Of a DNA stretch of 64,000 bases, positions 24,705 to 33,405 are shown in pieces. Origin of the DNA: QHXM01 sp032160705 (GTDB lineage Bacteria; Acidobacteriota; Blastocatellia; Pyrinomonadales; Pyrinomonadaceae); NCBI GenBank assembly GCA_032160705.1, contig JAVHVE010000074.1:1-64000 (forward strand), read 5' to 3'. The notes beneath the pieces were generated by a model that was not told the origin of the DNA, ran no database searches, and worked only from the letters and a program-made list of their open reading frames with translations. Positions within the stretch are counted from its first letter, which is position 1. Every line of letters begins with the position of its first letter. Made by a program: the position numbers and the translations under genes.

Positions 24705-26915
24705 ATGAATAAGGAAAATCTTAAAACGAGGGTCGCGCTTGTCGGTTGCGGGGCAATTGCGCGTTCTCATGCGGCGGCGATTGCGACCCTGGATAATGCT
24801 GTCTGCACGGCGGTTTATGATGTCGATTCAGCACGCGCCGAATCATTCGCACGGTCTTACTCAACTGAAGCTAATGTCGTACAGGATTTGCGGCAGGTGG
24901 CCGAGCACGCCGACGCTGCCATCGTCGCCGTCCCGAACGCGCACCATGCCTCTGTCTCGATAGAGCTTCTTCGCGCAGGGCTGCACGTTTTGTGTGAGAA
25001 GCCGCTGGCCGTCACGCCCGTCCAGGCGTGTGAGATGGTCGCGGTCGCAGAAGAGCGGGGGCGCGTCCTGGTGTGCGGGCTGCTCAGACGCTTCTACGAC
25101 TCGACGGCGCTGGTGACAGAGGCTTTGCGCCGCAATCTGGTCGGGCGGCCACATCATTTCGAGGTGCGCGAATCTGTCTGGAACTGGCCGCTCAACCGCG
25201 CGACCTTCGACCCGTCAGTCACGGGCGGTGGCGTGCTCATAGACATAGGGCCGCACGTCTTCGACCTGCTCAACCTGTGGTTCGGCTCCATCGAAGTGCT
25301 CGAATCGAGGGATGATAGCCGGGGAGGTGTAGAGGCTTTCTCTGACACGCACGTCAGGTGCGGAGGCGAAGTCACGGGACGCATTCAACTGACTCGCGCC
25401 TACCGCACGATTAACCGCACGCGCATCATTTGCGAGCGTGGGTACATAGATTTCGACCCGCACGCGCGCGACCGGATAGTCATAGTTCACACGGACGGCG
25501 CAGAAGACTTCCCCGTCGTAGCCCAAGCCGCTGCGCCGCGCGACCCCTTCGTCAAACAGTTGGAGAATTTTTTAGGAGTCATTGCGGGCGAGGCCGCGCC
25601 GGTCGCGCCCGCGAAGGCTGCGCTCTCTGCGGTTGAGGCAATCGAAGCTTGCTATGAGAAGCGCCAGCCGCTCCTTGAGATTCTGGATGCGGGGCCGCGC
25701 CTCGCTCCCACAATTGATTCCGAGCGCAGGTATAAAAAGATTCTGGTGACGGGCGCGAGCGGTTCCGTAGGCTCGCGCATGATAGAGATGTGGGCTGCCG
25801 AAGGGCGACTTGACGAGTTGCGCTGCATGGTTCGCAGCTACCGCACGGCGGCGCGCATCATGCGCTTTCCCCTTGAGATGGTCGAGGCCAATCTGCTTGA
25901 TGCGAAGGCCGTCATGCGTGCGGCGGAAGGCTGCGACGCAATCGTTCATCTGGGAGTCGGAGACAAAGCGGGTCGGGAAACAGAGCCGCTGCTGGATGCT
26001 GCCCGAGCGCACGGCATACGTCGCTTCGTTCACATGAGCACAGCCGCAGTCTACGGCATACGCCTTCCGGCTCGAATCGAAGAGCTACAGGATAAGACGA
26101 AGGTTGTCAAAACCGGAGAACCCTATGCTGACGAGAAAGCTAAGGCCGAGCGCGCGGTCGTGCGTGCCTGCGAGCGCGGGCTTGAAGCCGTCATCCTGCG
26201 CCCGCACATGGTCTACGGGCCGGGATTGCGCTGGAGCGCCGAGTTGATGGATTTGCTGGCGCAGGACAAAATCTGCGTCCTGGAAGACGGCGGCTGGTGT
26301 AATCTCATCTACGTTGATGATCTGGTCAGGTCTGTGTGGCGCGCGCTTGCTACAGACAAAGGTTTCGGCGAGCCGCTCTTTATCACGGACGGCGCTCCTC
26401 TGAAGTGGAGCGCGTACATAGACGCGCACGCAGCGTTGATAGGAGCAGCACCCCGGCGCGTCTCAAGCAAGGATGTGTTAAAGGGCAAGCTCGGCTTGCG
26501 CGATTGGATGAAGGCGTCGGTGCGGCCTCTGCCGTCTGTTATCAAGAGCAGGGAGTTTCGCAACTTCGTCTTTGAAAGCCCGGCGATTCAGGCTACGCTT
26601 TTCCCTGCGTACCTGCGCTTGCGCGAATCCAGATGGCTCAGACCCTACGTGGAAAAACTGCGTTCGGGTTCCGCATCTGGTTCCGGCGGGGCGGGCGCGA
26701 GGGAGTTTGATGAGTTATGGACGATGCTGCAAATATCCGAAGCACGTCTCAGCCCGGAGCGCGCCGAAAAGTTAATAGGCTTTCATCCTCAAGTGGATTT
26801 CCGCGAAGGCTTGAGGCTGTCATCGCTCTGGTTCGAGCGCTTCGGCCTTCTCCCTACAATTGAGGACTCGAAAGAGCACCTGCAACTGCCGGAAGAGGTG
26901 GTCAAAGCTTCCTGA
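24705..26915 (+). CDS. Gfo/Idh/MocA oxidoreductase fused to an SDR epimerase/dehydratase
   Basis: This 736-residue protein contains two complete NAD(P) enzymes. Residues of about 8-330 are a Gfo/Idh/MocA oxidoreductase: VALVGCGAIARSH, then CEKPLAV (the conserved EKP lysine), and a C-terminal sheet domain with GGGVLIDIGPHVFD. From about 346 an extended SDR begins (KILVTGASGSVGSRM) with HMSTAAVYG, YADEKAK as the YxxxK site and LIYVDDLVRSVWRA. Gfo/Idh enzymes in sugar loci commonly oxidise C3 or a ring alcohol of a nucleotide sugar; the SDR could then epimerise or reduce it. No aminotransferase was seen in the window, so this is not obviously an amino-sugar route. Confidence 0.8.
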   Translation: MNKENLKTRVALVGCGAIARSHAAAIATLDNAVCTAVYDVDSARAESFARSYSTEANVVQDLRQVAEHADAAIVAVPNAHHASVSIELLRAGLHVLCEKPLAVTPVQACEMVAVAEERGRVLVCGLLRRFYDSTALVTEALRRNLVGRPHHFEVRESVWNWPLNRATFDPSVTGGGVLIDIGPHVFDLLNLWFGSIEVLESRDDSRGGVEAFSDTHVRCGGEVTGRIQLTRAYRTINRTRIICERGYIDFDPHARDRIVIVHTDGAEDFPVVAQAAAPRDPFVKQLENFLGVIAGEAAPVAPAKAALSAVEAIEACYEKRQPLLEILDAGPRLAPTIDSERRYKKILVTGASGSVGSRMIEMWAAEGRLDELRCMVRSYRTAARIMRFPLEMVEANLLDAKAVMRAAEGCDAIVHLGVGDKAGRETEPLLDAARAHGIRRFVHMSTAAVYGIRLPARIEELQDKTKVVKTGEPYADEKAKAERAVVRACERGLEAVILRPHMVYGPGLRWSAELMDLLAQDKICVLEDGGWCNLIYVDDLVRSVWRALATDKGFGEPLFITDGAPLKWSAYIDAHAALIGAAPRRVSSKDVLKGKLGLRDWMKASVRPLPSVIKSREFRNFVFESPAIQATLFPAYLRLRESRWLRPYVEKLRSGSASGSGGAGAREFDELWTMLQISEARLSPERAEKLIGFHPQVDFREGLRLSSLWFERFGLLPTIEDSKEHLQLPEEVVKAS

Positions 26916-26923
26916 CAATAAGA

Positions 26924-26972
26924 AGTCCCAAGAAGTCAAAAACGGGGCAGGTTGACTTTGAGACATGGGACT
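26924..26972 (+). terminator. Two-step hairpin after the fused oxidoreductase
   Basis: Two nested inverted repeats lie ten bases after the stop: an outer 7-bp stem (26924-26930 and 26966-26972) and an inner 7-bp stem (26933-26939 and 26952-26958). No T-run follows, so it could be an attenuator or an RNA-stability hairpin rather than a strong terminator. Confidence 0.4.
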
Positions 26973-27011
26973 CGGGTCCTGGCACTTAAGCGTTTATAGA
27001 GACGACTGGAA

Positions 27012-27680
27012 ATGTTGAAGGCGCTTTCTTACTGCTTGAAGATAATCAGGCGGACTCTGGTTGTCACCATCGGCGTCGTTATCAGCGCGACGGCTAGGGT
27101 AGCCGACCGCAACGGCCTGATGTACTGGGCTTTCTTTTCCGAAGCGATGGGGATGGTGCCTTTCACCTTTGGCTGGCAATTGAGGCTTGATGTTTACAGG
27201 CGGCTGGGCGTGTGCAAGGGCGCGGACGTGGTGCTCAATCACGGGACGACGATTGGAGAGCGCGGCACAACAATCGGCAGCGATGTCTGGATGAGCCGAG
27301 ATGTGTACGTCGAATATGCTCACATCGGCGACCACGTTTTAATAGGGCCGGGCGCAGTTCTGCTCGCGGGTCGCCATCATCATCGAGCAGACAGCACGGA
27401 CGTGCCGATCAAGCAGCAGGGCAATAATCCGCTGGTGCCTCTGAAGATAGAAGAAGGGGCATGGATTGGCGCTAACGCGACCGTGATGGCGGATGTGGGG
27501 CGTCATGCTATCGTCGGCGCGGGCGCTGTAGTTTTAAAGCCTGTGCCGGATTACGCGGTGGTCGCGGGCAACCCCGCCCGCTTCATACGCGATAGACGAG
27601 AGCAGATTGCAGGTGAAGCGACTTCGGAAATGAAATCTGATATAAGAGAGAAAGATGCCCTTTTGATGAAAGTTAAATAA
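27012..27680 (+). CDS. Left-handed beta-helix (hexapeptide) acyltransferase
   Basis: This 222-residue protein has the hexapeptide repeat pattern of WcaF/maltose-acetyltransferase-like O-acetyltransferases (TTIGERGTTIGSDVWMS, VLIGPGAVLLAGRHHH, GAWIGANATVMADV, IVGAGAVVLKPVPDYAVVAGNPAR). The histidines in LLAGRHHHR occupy the place where the family's catalytic histidine is expected. The N-terminal 40 residues are partly hydrophobic. It probably O-acetylates a sugar of the polysaccharide using acetyl-CoA. The start ATG at 27012 has only a modest ribosome site (CTGGAAATG). Confidence 0.8.
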   Translation: MLKALSYCLKIIRRTLVVTIGVVISATARVADRNGLMYWAFFSEAMGMVPFTFGWQLRLDVYRRLGVCKGADVVLNHGTTIGERGTTIGSDVWMSRDVYVEYAHIGDHVLIGPGAVLLAGRHHHRADSTDVPIKQQGNNPLVPLKIEEGAWIGANATVMADVGRHAIVGAGAVVLKPVPDYAVVAGNPARFIRDRREQIAGEATSEMKSDIREKDALLMKVK

Positions 27681-27761
27681 CTGCCGCCTCAGTCTGCCTG
27701 AGCGGGATGGTTTGAGATTTTAAGAGACGGAATTTTAATCGCGGGAGTTTTTCTTCGTTTC

Positions 27762-28922
27762 ATGATAACGATCATGCATGTGGTGGATTTGGTTGGCCCG
27801 AATCCCTGGTTGAATGGCGTTGCCGATCACTATGACCGCACGCGCTTTCGCCACCTGGTCGTCTCATTAGGCCCACGCGCCAAAATGCACGAGGCGCTCG
27901 AAGAACGGGGCGTCACGACCTTTGCCCTTGACACTCCCGTGCGCAAGCAGTTGCCGAAAGCCATCAGGCGATTGACAAAGCTCTTGCGGCGCGAGCAGGT
28001 TGATATTCTACAGACGCACACGTTCTATCCGACGATGGCAGGACTTCTGGCCGCTAAGGTCGCGCGCACGCCCCTCACGATTCTCACACGACATCACGCA
28101 GATTTCACGACGCTCTTTAATAAACAGTTTCACCGCCGGATTGATCGCTGGCATGCTTCAATGGCGGATGAGATTTGGTCTCCGTCGGAATTTATCAAGC
28201 AGTGCATGGTGCGCTACGAGGAAGTGCCGGAAGAGCGTATCACTGTCCTCTGGCACGGATTCGATTTCGAGTTGATGAAGCCCGGCCTGAGCGACGACGA
28301 GAAGAAGGCGTTAAGGGAAGAGGTCGGCGGCGACAAGAATTTTCTCATTGGCACGGTGGCGCGCTTGAACGTCGAGAAAGGGCACGAGTATCTGTTTCAG
28401 GCCGTACCCAGTGTGATCGAAAAACACCCGGAGGCGCGCTTTATCATCGTCGGGGCGGGCCCGCGGCGCGAGGAGTTAGAGGCGATGGTCGCCGATTTGA
28501 AGATCACGGACTACGTGAAATTTCTGGGCTGGCGCTGGGACGCCTGGAATCTGATAGAGGCCATGGACCTCATTGCCCATCCCAGCCTGCACGAGCCGTT
28601 CGGCATAATCTACGTGGAGAGCATGGCGCTGGAGCGCGCCGTAATCACCACGAGCGGGTCTGCCGCGCCAGAGATTATTGATGACGGCGAAACGGGCGTC
28701 ATCGTCCCCCCGCGAGACTCCAAGGCGCTTGAGCAGGCCATCCTTGAGGTGATGCGCAACCCCGGACGCGCTGAAGCGTTGGGGCGCGAGGCGAGGCACA
28801 GGGCAGTTGATCGCTTTAACTTCCCGAAGATAATGAGGGAGTATGAACGGTACTACGTCGAGTGGCTCGACCGGAAATCCTCCCGGCGATTTAAATCGCG
28901 CCGCAGTCTTCAGGCGAATTAA
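27762..28922 (+). CDS. Family 4 glycosyltransferase
   Basis: A canonical 386-residue GT4 enzyme. The N-terminal domain begins IMHVVDLVGPNPWL and contains DILQTHTFYPTMAG. The donor domain has LIGTVARLNVEKGHEYLFQ (the conserved R/K pair), RFIIVGAGPRREELE and the nucleotide-binding segment HEPFGIIYVESMALE, in which both glutamates of the EX7E motif are visible. It forms a retaining glycosidic bond; the sugar is not known. The last 20 residues are basic and disordered (DRKSSRRFKSRR). The following methyltransferase starts two bases after its stop. Confidence 0.88.
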   Translation: MITIMHVVDLVGPNPWLNGVADHYDRTRFRHLVVSLGPRAKMHEALEERGVTTFALDTPVRKQLPKAIRRLTKLLRREQVDILQTHTFYPTMAGLLAAKVARTPLTILTRHHADFTTLFNKQFHRRIDRWHASMADEIWSPSEFIKQCMVRYEEVPEERITVLWHGFDFELMKPGLSDDEKKALREEVGGDKNFLIGTVARLNVEKGHEYLFQAVPSVIEKHPEARFIIVGAGPRREELEAMVADLKITDYVKFLGWRWDAWNLIEAMDLIAHPSLHEPFGIIYVESMALERAVITTSGSAAPEIIDDGETGVIVPPRDSKALEQAILEVMRNPGRAEALGREARHRAVDRFNFPKIMREYERYYVEWLDRKSSRRFKSRRSLQAN

Positions 28923-28924
28923 CG

Positions 28925-29806
28925 ATGACTTGCCCGCTCTGCGACCACAAAGAGGCCCGCCCATCCTGGCTTGGCTCCACCTTTTACGACGACCAAGAGT
29001 TCCCTTACGTAGAATGCTTATCCTGCGGGACGCTTTATTGCCATCCCATGCCGGACGAGAAGACGCTGGCACGTATGTACGGCCCCGATTACGGGACGGC
29101 GGTGGCCGTAGAGTTGGCCACGATTGATGAGAAGGAGCCGCACCGTGTCGTCGAGTGGTTAAAAAAAGAGCGCCCCGGCACCTTCATCGACTACGGCTGC
29201 GGAGAGGGCAATCTCCTGGTTGAAGCCGCGAAGCTGAACTGGCAGGCCATCGGTATTGAATTTGATAACAAAGTGGCGGAAGCTGTGGCGAAGCGCACGG
29301 GCGCACGCGTCTTCACACCTGAGCGCCTTGATCCTTCAGGTCAAGGGTTGGCGGATGTTCTTCATCTCGGCGATGTCATTGAACACCTGACTGCGTTGAA
29401 CCGCCAGATGCCGGAAATATTAAAACTGATCAAGCCGGGCGGACTGCTCTTAGCCCAAGGGCCGCTCGAAGGCAACACGACCCTTTTTAATCTGGGGCTG
29501 CGCCTGGCGCGCACCGCCCGACCTCGGCGCAGAACGGAGATGGCCCCCTATCATGTCATGCTCGCGACCGCCAGGGGGCAGAGAGCCTTGTTCGAGCGCT
29601 TCGGACTGCAACAGTTGGAGTTCTCCATGAGCGAGGTTTCATGGCCTGCGCCAGGCAACTTCTCGTCAGTAAATCTTGGGCAGCCACGTTCGGTAAGCCT
29701 GTATCTTCTGCGTCGCTTGTCTCAAGCAGCCACAGGGTTGCGCTCTGGAAAGTGGGGCAACCGATATTTTTACGCCGGACGTTGCAACCACAAAACGCGC
29801 GTATGA
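28925..29806 (+). CDS. Zinc-ribbon class I SAM methyltransferase
   Basis: A 293-residue methyltransferase with an N-terminal zinc-ribbon-like part (CPLCDHK and CLSCGTLYCHP) and a SAM domain starting FIDYGCGEGNLLVEA, with IGIEFDN and LHLGDVIEHL (the metal-free acidic/His segment of the Methyltransf_23-type fold). No C-terminal second Rossmann domain is seen, unlike the enzymes at 8499 and 11236, so it is a different subtype. Tight spacing to the GT4 gene before it and an ATGA overlap with the GT2 gene after it suggest it methylates a sugar added by one of them. Confidence 0.78.
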   Translation: MTCPLCDHKEARPSWLGSTFYDDQEFPYVECLSCGTLYCHPMPDEKTLARMYGPDYGTAVAVELATIDEKEPHRVVEWLKKERPGTFIDYGCGEGNLLVEAAKLNWQAIGIEFDNKVAEAVAKRTGARVFTPERLDPSGQGLADVLHLGDVIEHLTALNRQMPEILKLIKPGGLLLAQGPLEGNTTLFNLGLRLARTARPRRRTEMAPYHVMLATARGQRALFERFGLQQLEFSMSEVSWPAPGNFSSVNLGQPRSVSLYLLRRLSQAATGLRSGKWGNRYFYAGRCNHKTRV

Positions 29807-30789
29807 GGATAAGCTCGAAAATATCGCTCGTCGTTCCCATGCGCAACGAGGAAGCGTCGCTTGTGGCCCTTCTTGAGTCAGTCAGGGAGCAAACCTTCCC
29901 GCCCGACGAGATTATTCTTGTGGATGGCGGCTCGACGGATGGGACGCTCGCGCTCGCGCGTCGCCTGGCCGACGAGGATGCGCGCATTCATGTGATTGAG
30001 GCGGGTGAGGCGACGCCCGGACGCGGGCGCAACGTCGGCATCGCGGCGGCGGCGCACGAACTGGTGGCGCTGACGGACGCCGGAATCACCCTCGACACGA
30101 CATGGCTTGAGCGGCTCGCACGCGTGATTGAAGATGACCCGGCGGTTGAGGTCGTTTACGGCAATTTCGAGCCGGTGGCGGATACTCTGTTCGTGCGTTG
30201 CGCCGCACTCGCCTACGGAGCGCACAAGCAGGCACGTCCGGGCGGGCACATGCGTGGGCCTTCGACCGCTTCGATGATGCTGCGCCGTGAAGTCTGGCGA
30301 AAACTCAGCGGCTTCCCGGACTTGCGCGCCTCTGAAGACCTCATCTTCATGAAGAAAATCGAGCGTGGGGCCTTTCGTGTCGGCTGGGCACCGGGGGCAA
30401 CCGTCTGGTGGCAGATGCAGCCTGACCTCATTCGCACTTTCCGAAAGTTTGTGCTCTACTCAAAATACAACGTCTGGGCCGGGCGGCAAGCCGACTGGCA
30501 CTACAGCGCCGCATTGAAGTACGCAGTAGCTCTACTCTTTATCGTGCTGGCTATCTTTCATAGCCCCTGGTGGCTACTGGCTGTCGCGGCGGGTTTTGCG
30601 GCGCGCATTGGTCGAAGCATCTGGCGTCGGAGGGAAGGGCGCGGCGTGCTGTGGGCGCTTAACCCCGTGCAGTTCGCGTGCGTCGGCGTCATACTTTTGA
30701 CGATTGACATGGCGACCTTTGTTGGCTGGGCGCAGGCTCTCTGGAAGCGAAGCGAGAATCGAGCCTCCGCGCAGGCGACCATCCGCTGA
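29803..30789 (+). CDS. Family 2 glycosyltransferase with C-terminal membrane segments
   Basis: This 328-residue enzyme starts at ATG 29803, overlapping the previous stop (ATGA); reading further upstream would duplicate the methyltransferase in another frame. It shows ISLVVPMRNEEASL, ILVDGGSTDGTL, GRGRNVGIAAA and ALTDAGITLD, where the family DxD reads TDAG. About residues 235-320 contain two or three hydrophobic spans (ALKYAVALLFIVLAIF, LLAVAAGFAARI, CVGVILLTIDMATFVG), so it is anchored in the inner membrane. It likely transfers a sugar to a lipid-linked acceptor. Confidence 0.83.
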   Translation: MRISSKISLVVPMRNEEASLVALLESVREQTFPPDEIILVDGGSTDGTLALARRLADEDARIHVIEAGEATPGRGRNVGIAAAAHELVALTDAGITLDTTWLERLARVIEDDPAVEVVYGNFEPVADTLFVRCAALAYGAHKQARPGGHMRGPSTASMMLRREVWRKLSGFPDLRASEDLIFMKKIERGAFRVGWAPGATVWWQMQPDLIRTFRKFVLYSKYNVWAGRQADWHYSAALKYAVALLFIVLAIFHSPWWLLAVAAGFAARIGRSIWRRREGRGVLWALNPVQFACVGVILLTIDMATFVGWAQALWKRSENRASAQATIR

Positions 30790-30812
30790 GCCGAGCACTC
30801 CGAACTCTAAAG

Positions 30813-32087
30813 ATGACCACACGGACTCTCTACCTCTGTTATTTCGGTTTGCGCGAGCCACTCGTGCAGACGCAGGTGCTGCCATATCTGCGCCAGATTC
30901 GAGCGGGGGGCGTCCATGTAAGTCTGCTCACGTTTGAGCCGAACAAGCGACGGGCGTGGTCTCTTGAAGAGACAGACCGCTGGCGCAAGAGGCTTGAGGC
31001 GGATGGGATTCAATGGTTTTCGCTGCCTTATCATAAGCGCCCGACGCTGCCCGCTACTCTCTTTGACATCGTGGCGGGAACGTTGATGGCTGCGCGTCTG
31101 GTGCGTCGCCATAAGATTGACGTGCTACACGCGCGCGCCCACATTGCGGCGGCTATCGGCGCGATGACCAAGCGGCTGAGCGGGGCGCAATTGATCTTTG
31201 ATATTCGTGGATTGATTCCAGAGGAGTATGTTGATGCAGGCGTCTGGCCGAAGGGCGGATATCTCTATCGCTTGACGAAGGCGGCGGAGCGCCGCCTCTT
31301 CGCAGCGGCGGATGGGTTTGTGGTGCTCACCGAGAAAGCGTGTCGCACTCTCTTTCCGGGCAATTCAAATACGGACTACCGGGGGCGACCGATAGAAGTG
31401 ATTCCCTGCTGCGTAGACCTGGAGCGATTTCGAAGCACAGACGTGATTTCAAGGGAAGAGTTGCGACGAAAATTTAACCTGACCGGGCGGCGTGTGATAG
31501 TTTACGTCGGCGCTTTGGGAGGTTGGTATCTGACACAGGAAATGGCAGATTTTTTAGCGGTCGCGCATGAGCAGGACAAGACGACCTTTTCAATGATTCT
31601 GACGCAGAGCGCCCCGCAGATGATTGCGCAGCGACTAAACGCACTGGGAATTGCCGAAGAGAATTACCTGGTCCGCGAGGTTTTACCAGAAGAAATTCCC
31701 CGCTATCTAAAGGCTGCAGACATCGCCATCTCTTTTATCAAGCCGTGCTACTCAAAGCTGGCATCTTCCCCGACAAAGATCGCGGAGTACCTGGCTAGCG
31801 GTTTACCTGTCATTTGCAATGCGGGCATCGGCGATTTAGATGAAATGATCGAAGAGGATCGTGTCGGAGTGATTATCCGAGAACTGAACCGTGAGGGCTA
31901 TTTGCAAGCGCTCGGTGAGATAGAGTCGCTGCGTCTGGACAATAACGCGCCTGATCGTTGCCGCGCCAGCGCCAGAAACCGTTTTGATCTGGGAACGGTG
32001 GGCGGCGAAAGATATCGCCGCCTATACCAGCGTCTCTTCAAGAAAGAAAAGGTTAAGTCGGCCAGCGACCTGGTTGCTGCCCCTTAG
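30813..32087 (+). CDS. GT-B glycosyltransferase (family 4-like)
   Basis: This 424-residue protein starts LYLCYFGLREPLVQTQVLPY, a common N-terminus of GT4 enzymes from exopolysaccharide loci. It continues with DVLHARAHIAAA, IFDIRGLIPEEYVDAG, PCCVDLERFR, VIVYVGALGGWY and a donor-site segment SPTKIAEYLASGLPVICN. It follows the GT2 gene by 23 bases and is probably in the same operon. Donor and acceptor cannot be assigned. Confidence 0.82.
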   Translation: MTTRTLYLCYFGLREPLVQTQVLPYLRQIRAGGVHVSLLTFEPNKRRAWSLEETDRWRKRLEADGIQWFSLPYHKRPTLPATLFDIVAGTLMAARLVRRHKIDVLHARAHIAAAIGAMTKRLSGAQLIFDIRGLIPEEYVDAGVWPKGGYLYRLTKAAERRLFAAADGFVVLTEKACRTLFPGNSNTDYRGRPIEVIPCCVDLERFRSTDVISREELRRKFNLTGRRVIVYVGALGGWYLTQEMADFLAVAHEQDKTTFSMILTQSAPQMIAQRLNALGIAEENYLVREVLPEEIPRYLKAADIAISFIKPCYSKLASSPTKIAEYLASGLPVICNAGIGDLDEMIEEDRVGVIIRELNREGYLQALGEIESLRLDNNAPDRCRASARNRFDLGTVGGERYRRLYQRLFKKEKVKSASDLVAAP

Positions 32088-32286
32088 CCCCCGCGCGGCT
32101 TTAGCGCTCGTTCAAACTTTACTAGATTCCGGTAATCAAAGAAGATGCTTAACCTTCCACAAACTGACACGAAACTACATTAAACGAAAACGTCTTTATG
32201 TAAATTTGCGGATGGTTTTTCTCCCCTCGCCTTGTTCTGCAATTCGATATGAGGCTTCAAATCAAAAAGTTTCAGGTAAAGATGCA

Positions 32287-33405
32287 ATGAGGATTCTAAT
32301 CACGGGCGGCGCAGGTTTTATTGGCAGCCACCTTGCACGGCAATTGCTCTCGATGGGGCATTCGGTTGTCGTCTTCGACAATTTGCTGCCCCAGGTGCAT
32401 GGCAGCAATCCACAACTAGCTCTCACTGGCTGTGAAACCGTGTGGGCTGACGTGCGAGATTCAAAAGCGGTGGCGGAGGTGATGAAGGGTATTGATGTGG
32501 TGCATCACCTTGCTGCCGAAACGGGAGTCGGACAGTCGCAGTATGAGATCGAGCGCTACGTCTCAACTAACACCTATGGAACGGCTGTGGTTTTAGAGGC
32601 AGCGGCGGCAGCGCAGGTACGCCAGGTAATCACTGCCTCTTCACGTGCCGTCTACGGGGAAGGCCAGTATCATTGCTCCAACTGCGGCCAAACGTTTGTC
32701 GCAGAGAGCCGTTCCGACAGCGAGATGGAGGCCGGCATCTGGGATATTTCCTGCCCACGCTGCGAACAATTATGTGAGCCGATTCCGATGGCGGAAGATG
32801 CGCCTTTGTCTCCGATCTCTATTTATGGGATCACCAAGCTACAACAAGAACAACTCGCTCGCGGCGTTAGCCAGGCACATCATCTGCCCGTAACGATTCT
32901 GCGATTCTTCAATGTTTTTGGCCCCGGGCAATCCCTGAGTAACCCGTATGTTGGCGTTCTTGGAACGTTCTTTCGCCGCGCGCGGGGCGGGCTGACGGTG
33001 GAGATTTATGAGGACGGCCAGATGCTGCGCGACTTCGTCTTTGTCAACGATGTCGTCGAGGCTTTGCAACTGTGCACAGGAAACCAGTCGAGCTTCGGGC
33101 AGACCCTCAACGTCGGGCTGGGGGAAGCCGTCACACTTTCGCAGGTAGCTGCCGAGATGTTCAGAGCGCTTGAATTAGAGCCGAGGATGACGATCTCGGG
33201 TCGTTACCGGCTCGGAGACATTCGCCATGCGATAGCGAAGGTCTCGAACCTGGAATCGGTTCTTGGCTTTCGGCCTCAAACATCCTTCGCGCAAGGCTTG
33301 CGACTATATGCAAAGTGGGCGCTGGAGAACGAATCAGATGCCCCCGATAATGTTGCCGAGGAGCAACTGGTGGCGCGCAATTTACTGCGGCAAGGAAGAC
33401 GATGA
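32287..33405 (+). CDS. NAD-dependent sugar epimerase with zinc-binding insert (dTDP-L-rhamnose 4-epimerase-like)
   Basis: This 372-residue extended SDR begins ILITGGAGFIGSHLARQL and has HHLAAETGVGQSQYE, ASSRAVYGEG, catalytic YGITK and FNVFGPGQSLSNPYVG. Directly after AVYGEG it carries an insert of about 45 residues with two CxxC pairs (CSNCG and CPRCEQ). This architecture is typical of WbiB-like dTDP-L-rhamnose 4-epimerases, which make dTDP-6-deoxy-L-talose. The start at 32287 is chosen because the Rossmann motif follows at once; about 200 bases upstream are open but non-homologous. RmlA- and RmlC-like genes lie about 7 kb downstream. The next gene overlaps as ATGA. Confidence 0.78.
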   Translation: MRILITGGAGFIGSHLARQLLSMGHSVVVFDNLLPQVHGSNPQLALTGCETVWADVRDSKAVAEVMKGIDVVHHLAAETGVGQSQYEIERYVSTNTYGTAVVLEAAAAAQVRQVITASSRAVYGEGQYHCSNCGQTFVAESRSDSEMEAGIWDISCPRCEQLCEPIPMAEDAPLSPISIYGITKLQQEQLARGVSQAHHLPVTILRFFNVFGPGQSLSNPYVGVLGTFFRRARGGLTVEIYEDGQMLRDFVFVNDVVEALQLCTGNQSSFGQTLNVGLGEAVTLSQVAAEMFRALELEPRMTISGRYRLGDIRHAIAKVSNLESVLGFRPQTSFAQGLRLYAKWALENESDAPDNVAEEQLVARNLLRQGRR

